DNA of 41,131 bases from Syntrophaceae bacterium (lineage in GTDB: Bacteria; Desulfobacterota; SM23-61), in the NCBI GenBank assembly GCA_013388675.1, contig JACAEW010000217.1, positions 1-41,131 of the forward strand. Direction: 5' to 3'. Position 1 is the stretch's first letter. Every line of letters begins with the position of its first letter. Below, piece after piece: positions 1 through 10,558 of this stretch. Position numbers and translations under genes: made by a program. The notes below the pieces were generated by a model, which worked only from the letters and a program-made list of their open reading frames with translations, was not told the origin of the DNA and searched no databases.

Positions 1-615
1 GCCCGCTCCGGGGAGACCCCGGAAGCGGCGGAAAGGGAAGCGGTCGTTTATTCGCTCGTTCTGAGAGACTTTTCCTTCCCGCTGATGACCCTGGAGATAT
101 CCTGCGGAAGGGGGACCTACATCCGAAGCCTTTGTTCGGATATCGGCCGGGCGCTGGGCTGCGGGGCCCACTTGGTGGGACTTCGACGAACCCGCTCCGG
201 TAGGTTTACCCTCGATCAGGCCATGACCTTGGAAGACCTTTCCAGGTGGATCGAAGAGAAGAATGTGGAGAATAAGGTAATCCCCCTGAAAAACGGGCTG
301 GACTTATCGAGGGAGGTCCGGCTGGAAGAAAAAACGGCCGCCAGGGTCCGACAGGGCCAACCCCTTCTCGTGAGCGACCTGCCGACCCAGGAGAGGGAAA
401 GACTGCGGAGGGGTCAACGGTGGGGCCTTCTTCGGGGGGCCCATGAACTCGTGGCCATTGCCGAGGCGGAGGTGGACGCAGGGCCGCGGCTTGCGGCGGA
501 TTCGCGGGCCCTGCGGATTCTCCGGGTCTTTCACGGGTCCAACATAGAGAATCCCTGGGGCCGATCCCGGGATCGGGGAAAATTCAACGGTGAAAGCATT
601 TCCAATTCTGAATGA
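1..615 (+). CDS. truB: tRNA pseudouridine synthase B, 3' part (partial at window edge)
   Basis: This is the C-terminal two thirds of TruB, which makes pseudouridine 55 in the T-loop of tRNAs. The reading frame is open from base 1, well upstream of the ATG at 85 that the ORF track uses, so the gene starts outside the window. The GRGTYIRSL motif and the following CSDIG...GAHL...RTRSG stretch are typical of the TruB catalytic domain. A PUA-like C-terminal region follows. The last 25 or so residues ([17 protein letters not shown]) look like an unconserved tail. The gene ends 21 bases before rpsO, the usual truB-rpsO order, and is probably cotranscribed with it. Confidence 0.93.
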   Translation, partial: ARSGETPEAAEREAVVYSLVLRDFSFPLMTLEISCGRGTYIRSLCSDIGRALGCGAHLVGLRRTRSGRFTLDQAMTLEDLSRWIEEKNVENKVIPLKNGLDLSREVRLEEKTAARVRQGQPLLVSDLPTQERERLRRGQRWGLLRGAHELVAIAEAEVDAGPRLAADSRALRILRVFHGSNIENPWGRSRDRGKFNGESISNSE

Positions 616-636
616 CGGGTTAGAAAGGAGAAAGAG

Positions 637-906
637 GTGACACTACTGCCAGAGCGGAAGAAGACCCTCATCGAGGGAAACAAGAGACACCCCACGGACA
701 CGGGGTCTCCCGAAGTCCAGGTCGCCATTCTAAGCGAGCGGATCAACTACCTGACGGAGCATTTTAAGACCCATACGAAGGATCACCATTCCCGGAGGGG
801 CCTCTTGAAACTGGTCGGCCAGCGGCGCCACCTCCTCGACTATCTCAAGAGGAAGGATGTGGAGCGCTACCGCTCCCTGATCCAGAAACTGGGAATCCGG
901 AAATAA
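637..906 (+). CDS. rpsO: 30S ribosomal protein S15
   Basis: The 89-residue product has the full length of bacterial S15, a small-subunit primary rRNA-binding protein. The [26 protein letters not shown] and [21 protein letters not shown] segments are the S15 signature. Translation starts at a GTG, preceded by an AAAGGAG ribosome-binding site about 6 bases upstream; no ATG fits the conserved N-terminus. It lies between truB and pnp, the common arrangement, in which S15 and PNPase are often cotranscribed. Confidence 0.98.
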   Translation: MTLLPERKKTLIEGNKRHPTDTGSPEVQVAILSERINYLTEHFKTHTKDHHSRRGLLKLVGQRRHLLDYLKRKDVERYRSLIQKLGIRK

Positions 907-1013
907 GAAAGACTCAGGGGTGCGGCAGCGGACCTCATTCTGTCGCCATCGAGAAAGGTCCATCCTTTTCAGGGGTGGAGGAAGAAGACTCTATTCGGAG
1001 AGAGGTTGAATTT

Positions 1014-3227
1014 ATGAGTACCATAGGAAAGCGCCTCGAGGTTCGCTGTAACCTTGAAGGCAGAGATTTCATTTTTGAAACAGGGGCGGTGGCCAAACAA
1101 GCGGATGGGGCGGTCCTCGTTACCTTTGGAGAAAGCATGGTCCTGGTCACGGCGACGGCCTCCAGAACGATCCGGGAGGGGATCGATTTCTTCCCCCTGG
1201 TGGTTGACTACCAGGAGATGGCCTATGCGGCGGGAAAGATCCCCGGCGGGTTTTTCAAGCGCGAAGGCCGGCCCAGCGAGAAGGAGATCCTCACCGCGCG
1301 GCTGATCGATCGGCCCTTGCGTCCCCTCTTTCCCAAAGGGTTCTTCAACGAAGTCCAGATCATCGCCACCGTCCTGTCGGCGGACCAGGAGAATGACCCC
1401 GATGTTCTGGCCATCTGCGGGGCTTCGGCGGCCCTGCAGATTTCCGACATTCCCTTCCAGGGTCCCATCGCCGGGGTCCGGGTGGGGAGGGTCGAGGGCC
1501 AGTGGGTCTGCAACCCCACCGGCAGCCAGCTCGCCCGGAGCGACGTGAACCTGGTAGTCGCCGGGAGCCGGGAAGGGGTGGTCATGGTGGAAGGCGGGGG
1601 CCAGGAGATTTCCGAAGAGGAACTGCTGGAGGCCATTTTTTTCGGCCACCGTTCCCTCCAGCCCATCCTGGATATTCAGGACGAACTGAAAAGGAAAAAG
1701 ATCGAAAGCGCAAACGAGGAGCGAAGGGCCGCCGGAGAAGGCGAGATCGCGCACATCGAAAAGAGGCCCACTCCCCAGCTTTTCCCGGACCCGGTTCTGG
1801 GGAAATCCGTTCTGCTGGCCGATGAGTCGATCCGGGAACGGATCCGCACCGCCGGGCAGGAAAGGATTGTCCGGGCGCTGTCCATTTCCCAGAAGAAGGC
1901 GCGCAACGAACAGCTGGAGAGGGCGCGGGAGGATACGCTGAAATCCCTTCTGGAAGAGTTTCCCGAAAAAGCGGGAGAGATCAAGGCCTACTACGAGGCG
2001 CTGGAGAAATTCGTCGTGCGGCGGCCCATCCTGCAGGAGAACCGCCGGGTGGATGGACGACGTTTCAACGAGGTCCGCCCCATTCACATCCAGGTCGGTT
2101 GGCTGCCCAGGACTCACGGGTCGGCCCGCTTTACCCGGGGAGAGACGCAGGTCTCCGCGGTCGTTACCCTGGGGTCAGCGGAGGACGAGCAGAAGATCGA
2201 CGCCCTCACGGGCGAGACCTTTAAGTCCTTCATGCTCCACTATAACTTTCCGCCCTACAGCGTGGGCGAAGTCCGCATGCTGCGGGGCCCCAGCCGCCGG
2301 GACATCGGCCACGGCGCCCTGGCCGAGCGGTCCATCAGCCGCATTCTGCCGTCCAGCGAAAAATTCCCCTACACCATCCGGATCGTCTCCGAGGTTTTGG
2401 AATCCAACGGGTCCTCCTCCATGGCCACCGTTTGCGGTTCTTCCCTGGCCCTAATGGACGCCGGCATCCAGATTAAACGGCCGGTGGCCGGAATCGCCAT
2501 GGGTTTGATCAAGGAGGGGGAAAAGGTGGTCGTTCTCACCGACATCCTGGGCGACGAAGACCATCATGGGGACATGGATTTCAAGGTGGCCGGATCACGG
2601 GTCGGGATTACCGGGTTCCAGATGGACATCAAAATCTCCGGGGTGACCCGGGAGATTCTACGCCAGGCCCTGGCCCAGGCGCGGGAAGGAAGGGAGTTCA
2701 TCCTGCAGAAGATGGAGGAAGCCCTGCCCGGGCCCAGGTCCGAGCTTTCTCCCTATGCCCCCCGCTTCCTCACCATACGAATCAAGCCCGACCGAATCCG
2801 GGAGGTCATCGGACCCCAGGGCAAAGTCATCCGGGGGATTCAGGATGAGACCGGGGTAAAGATCAACGTGGAAGACGACGGATCGGTCCATATCTTCTCG
2901 CCCGATTCCCGGGCGGCCCAGAATGCGGCGAACAAGATCCGCGATTTGATCAAGGAAGCCGAAGTGGGTCAATTCTACATGGGGCGGGTTACCTCCATCG
3001 CCCGGAAGCCGGACGGCAAGGAGTTCGGGGCCTTCGTGGAGATTTTTCCGGGAACCGACGGGCTGATCCATATTTCCCAGCTGGCCAAGGAGCGGGTTCG
3101 CAACGTGGGCGATGTGCTCAAAGAAGGGGACGAGGTGCTGGTCAAGGTCATCGGAATCGATGAGCGGGGCAAGATCAAGCTCAGCCGGAAAGAAGCCCTG
3201 GGCCACCCCTGGCCGCCTAAGGAATAG
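1014..3227 (+). CDS. pnp: polyribonucleotide nucleotidyltransferase (PNPase)
   Basis: PNPase degrades RNA 3'-to-5' phosphorolytically and is a degradosome component in many bacteria. The ATG at 1014 is chosen over the GTG at 975 because GGAGAGAGG lies just upstream and the protein then begins at the normal family position; this gives 737 residues. Two RNase PH domains are visible: the first contains [22 protein letters not shown], the second contains the catalytic [15 protein letters not shown] block. A KH domain ([12 protein letters not shown]) and a C-terminal S1 domain ([11 protein letters not shown]...GLIHISQLA) follow. The gene is complete with no visible defects. Confidence 0.98.
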   Translation: MSTIGKRLEVRCNLEGRDFIFETGAVAKQADGAVLVTFGESMVLVTATASRTIREGIDFFPLVVDYQEMAYAAGKIPGGFFKREGRPSEKEILTARLIDRPLRPLFPKGFFNEVQIIATVLSADQENDPDVLAICGASAALQISDIPFQGPIAGVRVGRVEGQWVCNPTGSQLARSDVNLVVAGSREGVVMVEGGGQEISEEELLEAIFFGHRSLQPILDIQDELKRKKIESANEERRAAGEGEIAHIEKRPTPQLFPDPVLGKSVLLADESIRERIRTAGQERIVRALSISQKKARNEQLERAREDTLKSLLEEFPEKAGEIKAYYEALEKFVVRRPILQENRRVDGRRFNEVRPIHIQVGWLPRTHGSARFTRGETQVSAVVTLGSAEDEQKIDALTGETFKSFMLHYNFPPYSVGEVRMLRGPSRRDIGHGALAERSISRILPSSEKFPYTIRIVSEVLESNGSSSMATVCGSSLALMDAGIQIKRPVAGIAMGLIKEGEKVVVLTDILGDEDHHGDMDFKVAGSRVGITGFQMDIKISGVTREILRQALAQAREGREFILQKMEEALPGPRSELSPYAPRFLTIRIKPDRIREVIGPQGKVIRGIQDETGVKINVEDDGSVHIFSPDSRAAQNAANKIRDLIKEAEVGQFYMGRVTSIARKPDGKEFGAFVEIFPGTDGLIHISQLAKERVRNVGDVLKEGDEVLVKVIGIDERGKIKLSRKEALGHPWPPKE

Positions 3228-3287
3228 TTTCGGGTTCCGGGTTTCGAGTTTCAAGCGGAAGCTTCCAATGCGCAAACGTAAAGAGTC

Positions 3288-4544
3288 ATGATCGTCAAAA
3301 CCACCCTGGAAAACGGGATTCAGGTCATAACCGAAGAGGTCCCCAGCGTGCATTCCGTATCGGCGGGGATCTGGGTTCATGCGGGCTCTCGCGACGAGAC
3401 CCGGGAGGAGAACGGGATCTGTCATTTCATCGAACACATGCTCTTCAAGGGAACGAAGCGTCGCTCGGCCCGCCGGATCGCCATGGAGATCGACTCCGTC
3501 GGCGGGGTGCTCAACGCCTTTACCAGCAAGGAGTTCTCCAGCTTCTACGCCAAGGTGCTGGACGAACACCTTCCCATCGCCCTGGACCTTCTCTTCGACC
3601 TCTACCTGAATTCCACCTTCTCCGCCGAGGAGATGGAAAAAGAGCGCCAAGTGATCGCCCAGGAGATCAACATGGTCGAGGATACGCCCGATGAATACAT
3701 CCACGACCTTTTCAACGAATCCTTCTGGCCCCGTCATCCCCTGGGCTTTCCCATCCTGGGCCGTCTGGAGACCATCGAAGGCCTGAGCCGAACCCGGATC
3801 AAAAATTTCTTCATGGAGAATTATCTCCGGGTTCAGCCGATTTTCGTCGCTGCGGGAAAGCTGAAACATGAAGACATTTTGAAGCCCGTGCAGGAGGTTT
3901 TGGGAAGGATTCGCCTGCGCCCCCGGCAAAACCATCGTCGGCCGCCCAAGGCGCATCCCCAGGTCTTGGTAAAGAACAAGCCCCTCGAGCAGGTTCACCT
4001 GGTCCTCGGAACTCAGGCCTTTTCCGCGGTCCATCCCCGGCGGTACGTCTTTTCGGTCCTGAACACGATTTTCGGGGGCGGGATGAGCTCCCGGCTCTTT
4101 CAGGAGGTCCGGGAAAACCGGGGTCTGGCCTATTCGGTCTATTCTTTCCTCTCTTCTTTCAAAGACAGCGGGATGATCGGGGTGTACGTGGGAACCGGAG
4201 AAAATACCCTTTCTTCCGTCCTGAAGATCATTCGCCGGGAGATGAAGAAGCTGGCGGAGGATTCGGTAAAACCCAAGGAGCTCAGGTCCGCAAAAGAGCA
4301 GCTGAAGGGGAATCTTCTTCTGAGCCTGGAGAGCACGGACAGCCGCATGGGCCGCCTGGCCAAGAGCGAGATCTATTTCCACCGCTTCGTATCGACCGAA
4401 GAGATCATCGAGGGAATCGAGCGCGTCTCAGCGGAGGAAGTGGCAGAGCTGGCCGGGCAGGTGTTCCAGAAGAATTCCCAATCCCTCACCGTCCTGGGTC
4501 CGGTCACGGAAAAAGAAATTCCCCGGGAGGTTCTTGAGCGGTGA
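3288..4544 (+). CDS. M16 family zinc peptidase (processing-peptidase-like)
   Basis: This 418-residue protein belongs to the single-chain M16 peptidases often encoded after pnp (PepR/YmxG type). The inverted zinc motif HFIEH is at residues 46-50, and a third ligand glutamate (E126) is about 76 residues further on. The second half carries the usual [15 protein letters not shown] motif of the inactive repeat. The substrate cannot be deduced. The stop codon overlaps the GTG start of dut, so the two are translationally coupled. No clear Shine-Dalgarno is visible before the ATG, only AAAGAG. Confidence 0.92.
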   Translation: MIVKTTLENGIQVITEEVPSVHSVSAGIWVHAGSRDETREENGICHFIEHMLFKGTKRRSARRIAMEIDSVGGVLNAFTSKEFSSFYAKVLDEHLPIALDLLFDLYLNSTFSAEEMEKERQVIAQEINMVEDTPDEYIHDLFNESFWPRHPLGFPILGRLETIEGLSRTRIKNFFMENYLRVQPIFVAAGKLKHEDILKPVQEVLGRIRLRPRQNHRRPPKAHPQVLVKNKPLEQVHLVLGTQAFSAVHPRRYVFSVLNTIFGGGMSSRLFQEVRENRGLAYSVYSFLSSFKDSGMIGVYVGTGENTLSSVLKIIRREMKKLAEDSVKPKELRSAKEQLKGNLLLSLESTDSRMGRLAKSEIYFHRFVSTEEIIEGIERVSAEEVAELAGQVFQKNSQSLTVLGPVTEKEIPREVLER

Positions 4545-4999
4545 GCGGAGAGCGGGTCAAGGTGCGGGTGAAACGACTGAGGGAAAAACCCGGGGAGCAG
4601 GTCTTTCTCCCTCGGTACATGACCGAGCATTCCGCGGGGATGGACCTTTTTGCCGATGTGGAGGGCGAAATCGTGCTGAAGCCGGGGGAAAGAAAACTCA
4701 TCCCCACGGGAATCGCCCTGGCCATACCCCCCGGGTACGAAGGGCAGGTGAGGCCCAGGAGCGGGCTGGCCCTTCGGGAGGGGATTTCGCTGGTCAACAC
4801 CCCCGGCACGATTGACGCCGATTACCGCGGGGAAGTGGGAGTCCTGCTGATTAACCTAGGACAGCACCCTTTTCGGGTAAGGCGAGGGGATCGGATCGCT
4901 CAACTGGTTGTTGCCCCGGTATGCCGGGCAGACCTGGAATTGACGGGCGAGCTCGAGACCACTTTCCGGAATGAGGGGGGGTTTGGACATACGGGATAG
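4541..4999 (+). CDS. dut: dUTP diphosphatase (dUTPase)
   Basis: The enzyme hydrolyses dUTP to dUMP and diphosphate, keeping uracil out of DNA and supplying dUMP for thymidylate synthesis. All five trimeric dUTPase motifs are present in order: [32 protein letters not shown] and the C-terminal [10 protein letters not shown]. The length of 152 residues is normal. The GTG start overlaps the M16 peptidase stop by four bases (GTGA), giving the M16-dut order common in this lineage. Confidence 0.97.
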   Translation: MSGERVKVRVKRLREKPGEQVFLPRYMTEHSAGMDLFADVEGEIVLKPGERKLIPTGIALAIPPGYEGQVRPRSGLALREGISLVNTPGTIDADYRGEVGVLLINLGQHPFRVRRGDRIAQLVVAPVCRADLELTGELETTFRNEGGFGHTG

Positions 5000-5150
5000 G
5001 AAAACCCGAAATCCGAAACCATAAACAGGATTTAAAACGGCCCATCTTTATGAAGGTTTCTTCGATTTTCGTTTCAGGCGTTTCGAATTTTTTTGGGATT
5101 TCGCTGGGCGGGTTTCTGAATTGTATTCGCCCGCTGATGGATTCCTTTCC

Positions 5151-5179
5151 TTGACAAGTTCAAGGTCCATGCTTATTGT
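5151..5179 (+). promoter_or_regulatory. sigma70-type promoter of the FmdB-like gene
   Basis: TTGACA (5151-5156) is followed by a 17-base spacer and TATTGT (5174-5179). It lies about 60 bases before the FmdB-family start, in the only sizeable gap after dut, which suggests this gene is transcribed separately from the pnp-dut block. Confidence 0.6.
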
Positions 5180-5235
5180 TAAGCATATGAAAGGAAATGT
5201 ATTTTGGATGTAGAGAGGGAATCGGAGGTAAACAG

Positions 5236-5538
5236 ATGCCCATTTACGAGTATAGTTGCGATCGTTGCAGTAAGATCATTGAGGTCATGCAGAAGTTCAC
5301 GGACAAACCCTTATCCCGATGTCCTTCTTGCGGGGGCAGAGTCTCCAGACTCATATCCAACTGCAGCTTTCAGCTCAAAGGAACCGGTTGGTATGTGACG
5401 GATTATAAGAAAGGCGATTCGGGCTGGAAAGATAAGAGCAAAGACGAGAAAACGACCGAGACCCCGAAGAGCGAGACCAAAGCCGATTCTCAAAAGAGCG
5501 AGACCAAAAACAGCAAAGGCGCGGCAAAAACGGCATAA
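5236..5538 (+). CDS. FmdB-family zinc-ribbon protein
   Basis: The product starts MPIYEYSCDRC, the typical opening of the FmdB putative regulatory family. Two cysteine pairs, C8/C11 and C29/C32, form a predicted zinc ribbon. The C-terminal 40 or so residues are a low-complexity, charged Lys/Glu/Thr/Ser tail with a repeated SETK motif. I place the start at 5236, behind a strong GGAGGT site, rather than at 5197. The molecular role of the family is not established. A promoter lies directly upstream. The gene is convergent with the membrane-protein gene that follows, 23 bases away. Confidence 0.88.
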   Translation: MPIYEYSCDRCSKIIEVMQKFTDKPLSRCPSCGGRVSRLISNCSFQLKGTGWYVTDYKKGDSGWKDKSKDEKTTETPKSETKADSQKSETKNSKGAAKTA

Positions 5539-5561
5539 GGCGGGCTTTTTATTCCCGGCCT

Positions 5562-6071
5562 TCAGAATTTCCACAATCCCAGCACTGCCAAAAGAGTAAG
5601 CCCCACCCCGGCTATCAAAGCCCCAACCCAGCCCAAGAGGCACAGGGTCAAAACAATTACCCCGGCAATGACCACCCCCAGGGCAATGGGCCAAAGGGCG
5701 CTCTTGAGGTCCATGGCCAGAAGAAAGGCGATGAGCGCCCCGGTCCAGGCCCCGGTCCCGGGCAACGGGACCGCAACGAAAACCATCAGACCGATCCTTT
5801 CGTACTTTTTGACCAGTTCACTCCGCCGGCGGGTCCTTTCGAAAATCCAGTGAAGGACCCTTTCCATCCATTTGACCCGGGTTAAGAGTCTGCTGACCGG
5901 TTCGAGAAAGAGAAGGATAAAAGGGACCGGAAATATATTTCCGAGCAGGGAGACGAAAAAAACCCAGGGCCAGGGAAGATGCAAGACAAACATTCCTGCG
6001 GGAATTGCCCCCCGGAGTTCCCAGACGGGGGTCGCGGCCATGAGAAAAACCCACAGGTAATTCAAGTCCAT
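5562..6071 (-). CDS. small multidrug export-like membrane protein (COG2426 type)
   Basis: The start at 6071 gives 169 residues beginning MDLNYLWVFLMAATPVWELRG; the longer ORF start at 6248 would overlap uppP. The TPVWELRGAIP motif near the N-terminus and VPLPGTGAWTGALIA in the middle are characteristic of the putative small multi-drug export protein family. Four or five hydrophobic segments are visible, so it is an integral inner-membrane protein. The transport role is only a family annotation. It follows uppP by 14 bases on the same strand, suggesting cotranscription. Confidence 0.82.
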   Translation of the reverse strand: MDLNYLWVFLMAATPVWELRGAIPAGMFVLHLPWPWVFFVSLLGNIFPVPFILLFLEPVSRLLTRVKWMERVLHWIFERTRRRSELVKKYERIGLMVFVAVPLPGTGAWTGALIAFLLAMDLKSALWPIALGVVIAGVIVLTLCLLGWVGALIAGVGLTLLAVLGLWKF

Positions 6072-6085
6072 CCCCTCGATTCCCC

Positions 6086-6913
6086 CTAGCCCTTCCAGAA
6101 AACCCAGAAAATGACCAACGCGGCCAGGATTAGCCGGTAGCCGACAAAAAGATTCAGGGTATGCACTCTCAGGTAACGCATGAGAAGGGCGATAGCTAGG
6201 TACCCTACGACCGCGGAGGAAATAAAGCCGACAGCGATCAAAAGCCAATCGTCGGGTCCCGCAGAGAGCAGGTGACGGACCTGAAGGAGGGTTGCTCCGC
6301 CGATGGCCGGAGTGGAGAGAAGGAAGGAGAACCGGGTAGAAGCTTCCCGCCGGTACCCCTGGAGCAAGCCTGCGGTGATGGTGATCCCGGAGCGGGAGAC
6401 GCCGGGAAGCAGGGCTACGGCCTGGGCAAATCCGATCCCCATCGCGTCCTTCAGGGTCATCCCCTCCAGAGGGTGGGAAAGTCGGCTTCGCTTTTCGGCG
6501 TAAATCATCAGGAAACTGACGAGTATCAGGGGCAACGTGATCAGCAGGGGGTTGCGAAAAGTGCTCTCGATGGTTTTTTCAAGAAGGAACCCGACAATTC
6601 CGGCGGGAATCGTTGCCAGGATAATATAGAGAATGAGTCGCTCCTGAAAATCCTGGGCGCTCCTTTTGGCCAGAATTCTAAAAAAACCTCCGATCAGGCC
6701 CAGCCAGTCCCGCCAGAAATACCATAACACAGCCAGAAGAGTCCCCGCGTGGAGGGCCACGTCGAAAGGCAGGCTGTCCAGGAGGGGGTGGTTCCACTGG
6801 AAGAACCAGGGAAGAAGGATCAGGTGGGCGGAGCTGCTGATGGGAAGAAATTCGGTCAGGCCCTGAAGGATACCCAGAAGAAGGGCCTGAAAAGGAGGGG
6901 AGGAAAGGTCCAT
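6086..6913 (-). CDS. uppP: undecaprenyl-diphosphatase
   Basis: UppP (BacA) removes a phosphate from undecaprenyl diphosphate to recycle the lipid carrier for peptidoglycan and other envelope polymers; overproduction gives bacitracin resistance. The two family motifs are intact: GLTEFLPISSSAHL (residues 18-31, with E21 and H30) and PGVSRSGITI. Length (275 residues) and multiple hydrophobic helices are normal. The ribosome-binding site is weak (GGGGGGA well upstream). Confidence 0.96.
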   Translation of the reverse strand: MDLSSPPFQALLLGILQGLTEFLPISSSAHLILLPWFFQWNHPLLDSLPFDVALHAGTLLAVLWYFWRDWLGLIGGFFRILAKRSAQDFQERLILYIILATIPAGIVGFLLEKTIESTFRNPLLITLPLILVSFLMIYAEKRSRLSHPLEGMTLKDAMGIGFAQAVALLPGVSRSGITITAGLLQGYRREASTRFSFLLSTPAIGGATLLQVRHLLSAGPDDWLLIAVGFISSAVVGYLAIALLMRYLRVHTLNLFVGYRLILAALVIFWVFWKG

Positions 6914-7246
6914 ATTTTAGTTCTTTTTCCCCCCCGGAGCGTTAACCGGTAGGACAGGGATTCTCACCTGCCGGGCATCCTTTCTGAATCTTTTCGTTAT
7001 TTTTATCATCGGTTTCGAAGGTTGAAATGTCAAGGAATTTTTCCCTCTTGCCCCCCTTCAGTTTGAGGAGTCCTTTTTCTGCTCCAAACCAAACTTGTGG
7101 CCTGAATTTCAATCACCTTTTAAACTACTTGGCAAAAACTGAAGGTAGGCAAACATTCTCGGCAGGAGGCCGTGCCATTTTGCTTGGCGTGCCGCGTCTT
7201 TATACTTCGCATGACAACCGGTCCTTCGATGGCGATAGATGCAGCC
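6914..7246. other. gene-free interval between uppP and the RND permease end
   Basis: About 330 bases without a convincing gene. The 76-residue plus-strand ORF here has no ribosome-binding site or recognisable motif. The interval should contain the uppP promoter on the minus strand and the end of the efflux operon transcript; I see no clear terminator. Confidence 0.5.
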
Positions 7247-10200
7247 CTACCCCTTGATCCCCCGCACCCCCTTGCTGAACCTTCGCTTCTCGCTCAGGTA
7301 ATACAAAACGGGGACGGTCATCCGCGACAGGAGGAGGGAGGCCACCTCACCGGCCATGAGCGAAATGGCCAGGCCCTGGAAGATCGGGTCGAAGAGGATT
7401 ACCGAAGCTCCCACGATAACCGCCGCCGCGGTGAGCATCATGGGCCGGAAGCGCACGGCCCCGGCATCGATGACCGCTTCGGCCAGGTCCATGCCCTGTT
7501 GCAAGCGAAGTTCGATGAAGTCCACCAGGATGATGGAGTTGCGGACCACGATCCCCGCGCCGGCGATGAAGCCGATCATGGAGGTGGCGGTGAAGAAGGC
7601 GCCCAGCAGGCCGTGGGCCGGCAGGATTCCCACTAGGGAGAAGGGGATGGCGGCCATGATGACAATGGGGGTTTTGAAGGATTGGAACCAGCCTACCACC
7701 AGGATGTAGATCAAAACCAGGACCGCGGCAAAGGCCAGGCCGAGGTCGCGGAATACCTCGTAGGTAATGTGCCACTCTCCATCCCACTTCATGGACAGCT
7801 TTTCCGAAGTGAAAGGCTGTCGAGCCACGTACCGCTCCAGACGATAGCCTTCGGGCAGTTTCAGCTTGTCCAGGGCCTGGTTGATCTTCAGAATGGCATA
7901 GACCGGGCTTTCCTACACCCCGGCCACGTCGGCGGTCACATACACCACCGGCATCAGGTTCTTGTGATAGATGGACTTTTCCCCCAGGTCCTTCTCCACC
8001 CGGACGATCTCCCCCAGGGGAATGAGGTTTCCCTGCTTTCCCATCACCCGGATCGCCTTGAGGTCTTCAACCCCGGAACGTTGCTCCCTGGCGAGCCGGA
8101 GCAGGATGGGAACATCCTCCTTTTCCCTTGCCTGGTGTAGGAGGCCGGCCTCCATCCCCGAAACAGCCAGGCGCAGGGTCACGGCCACCTGCTCGGCGGT
8201 CACCCCATTCAGCGCCGCTTTTTCCTTATCCACTAGGAACCGGTACCGGGTCTGGTCGTCCTCCACATACCAGTCCACGTCCACCACTCCCTCGGTCTTT
8301 TCGAGGATGGCGCGGACTTGGCGGGCCACCTCGATCTGACGGGAGTAATCCGGACCGTATACCTCGGCCACCAGGGTCTGCAGGACGGGAGGACCCGGCG
8401 GAACCTCGGCCACTTTGATCCGCCCCTGATACCGGGCGGCTATGGGTTCGATCAGGGGACGGACGCGCTTGGCGATGTCGTGACTCTGGGCCGTTCTTTC
8501 CCCCTTGGGTGCTAAGTTGACCTGAATGTCAGCCGCATGAGGAGCCCGGCGAAGGAAATAGTGGCGCACCAGTCCGTTGAAATTGTAAGGCGACGCTGTG
8601 CCGATGTACATCTGGAAATCGGTCACCTCGGGAACTTTGCCGATAATCTCCCCAATCTCCCGGGTCAGCGCCGCGGTTTCTTCCAGGGTCGTTCCCTCCG
8701 GCATGTCCACGATGACCTGGAACTCGCTCTTATTGTCGAAGGGCAGCATCTTCACCCGGACAAATTTTACCGCTAGAAGGGACATGGCCCCCAGGAGAAG
8801 CAGGATCACCAGGAGGAGGAAGCCATACCGCCACAGGGGTTTGTGAATGAGAGGGGTCATGGCCTTTCGGTAAAGACGGGTGGTCCAACTTTCCTCTCCC
8901 TGATCGCCGCCCTTCTCCCCGCGGAGAAGCCGCAGGCTTGCCCAGGGTGTTACGATGAAGGCTACCAGTAAGGAAAAGATCATGGCTGCCGAGGCCCCCA
9001 CCGGAATGGGCCGCATGTAGGGTCCCATGAGACCCCGCACGAAGGCCATGGGGATGATCGCGGCGATGACCGCGAAAGTGGCCAGGATGGTTGGATTCCC
9101 CACCTCATCCACCGCCTCAACCGCGACCTTCAAAATAGACCTTCCTCGGTTTTCAGGAAGGTGGGAATGGCGGACGATGTTTTCCACCACCACGATGGCG
9201 TCATCCACCAGAATTCCGATGGAGAAGATCAAGGCGAAGAGGGTGATCCGGTTCAGGGTGTACCCGTAGAGGTAAAAAACTGTGAGGGTCAGGGCCAGGG
9301 TCACGGGGATGGCGATGCCCACGATTCCCGCCTCCCGGAACCCGATGGCCAGCCAGATCAGGACCGCCACCGAAAAAACGGCGATCATCATATGCAGGAG
9401 GAGCTCGTCGGACTTTTCTTTGGCGGTCTCCCCATAATTGCGAGTGACCGTAAGCTGAACGTCCCCGGGGATCAGCCGGCCCTTCAGGTGATCCACCTTG
9501 TGAATGACCTGGTCGGCGATCCGGATGGCGTTGGTTCCTTTCCTCTTGGCCACGGAAATCGTAACCGCGCTCCTTACCCCCGACCTTTGGGCTTGAATAT
9601 TCTTCAGAGAAGCGGACGGGCCGGACCCGAAGAGGACGTAATCGGCCGGCTCCTCGGGTCCGTCCTCGATGCGCGCCACATCCCGCAGGTAAACGGGCCG
9701 ATTCTGGTGGACGCCCACGACTACCCGGGCCACTTCATCGGCGTCGGTCAGGAAGCCCCCGCTCTCCACCGAGAATTCCTTGTTGCCGGAAGAGAAGCTC
9801 CCGGCGTGGAGCTGCTGGTTGGCCTGGGTCACCATGGGGACGATCGCCGCCGGGGCGAGGCGATAGGCCGACATTCGGTTTTCGTCAAGGATGACCCGGA
9901 CCTGCCTCCGCTGGCCGCCGATGATCCTAACTTCGGAGACATCCGGCACTTCCTTGATCTGGTCATGAACCTGGGCGGCGATCCGCCTCAGCATGAAAGG
10001 GCCCTGGGTATCGCTCCAGAGTGTCAGGGCCAGGATGGGAACATCGTCGATGGAGCGGGGCTTGATCAGGGGAGGGTTGGCCCCGGAAGGGATTAGGTCG
10101 AAGTTGGCGAACATCTTCTGGTTGAGGCGGACGATGGATTTTTCCTCATCCTCGCCCACATAGAACCGGACGACGGCCAGGGATTGGCCGGGGGACGAGG

Positions 10201-10471
10201 TGGAATATATATACTCCACCCCGGGTATCTCCCAGAGGAGTTTTTCCATGGGTTTGGTCACCCGTTCCTCGACTTCCTTGGCGGAGGCGCCGGGCATTTG
10301 GACGAAGATGTCGATCATGGGCACGATGATCTGGGGTTCCTCTTCCCGGGGGAGCAGCAGAACGGCGCCGATTCCCAGAAGGATCGAAGCGGCCACGAAG
10401 AGAGGAGTCAGTTTGGAATCGATGAAGGAATGGGCCAGTTTACCGGCCGATCCCAGTTTTTCGCTTCTCAT
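7247..10471 (-). CDS. RND-family efflux permease, interrupted by an in-frame amber codon
   Basis: This is the inner-membrane pump of a tripartite proton-driven exporter (HAE1/AcrB-like). Two track ORFs, 7913-10471 and 7247-7828, are in the same frame, and translation between them is open: ...[21 protein letters not shown].... Together they make about 1074 codons, the normal length of an RND pump. The TM4 proton-relay motif [13 protein letters not shown] is present, and so are the porter-domain motif [13 protein letters not shown] and the C-terminal [19 protein letters not shown]. The amber codon (7913-7915) falls before TM8 and would remove the last 221 residues. It may be a real mutation, a base error or a suppressed stop. 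TAG is used as an ordinary stop by pnp, dut and others here, so recoding is unlikely. The gene is the last of a tolC-adaptor-pump operon. Confidence 0.9.
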
Positions 10472-10558
10472 GGAACGTAGTTTCCTTTTAGGACTAAAAG
10501 CAGTTTGGAGTTTTTTTATTTCCTCCGGACTTCAAACGGGCAACCCGGCGCGTCGCCC

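Noticed and set aside
969-2117. 382-codon minus-strand ORF opposite pnp
   Set aside because: It is the antisense shadow of pnp; PNPase motifs are unmistakable on the plus strand.
2658-4382. 574-codon minus-strand ORF opposite pnp and the M16 peptidase gene
   Set aside because: Long but antisense to two genes with intact family motifs; a product of GC-rich codon structure.
7913-7915. Amber codon as pyrrolysine or another recoded residue
   Set aside because: TAG ends several ordinary genes here (pnp, dut, adaptor, dnaJ-like), and RND pumps are not known to need pyrrolysine; mutation or base error is simpler.
9161-10096. 311-codon plus-strand ORF
   Set aside because: Antisense shadow of the RND permease.
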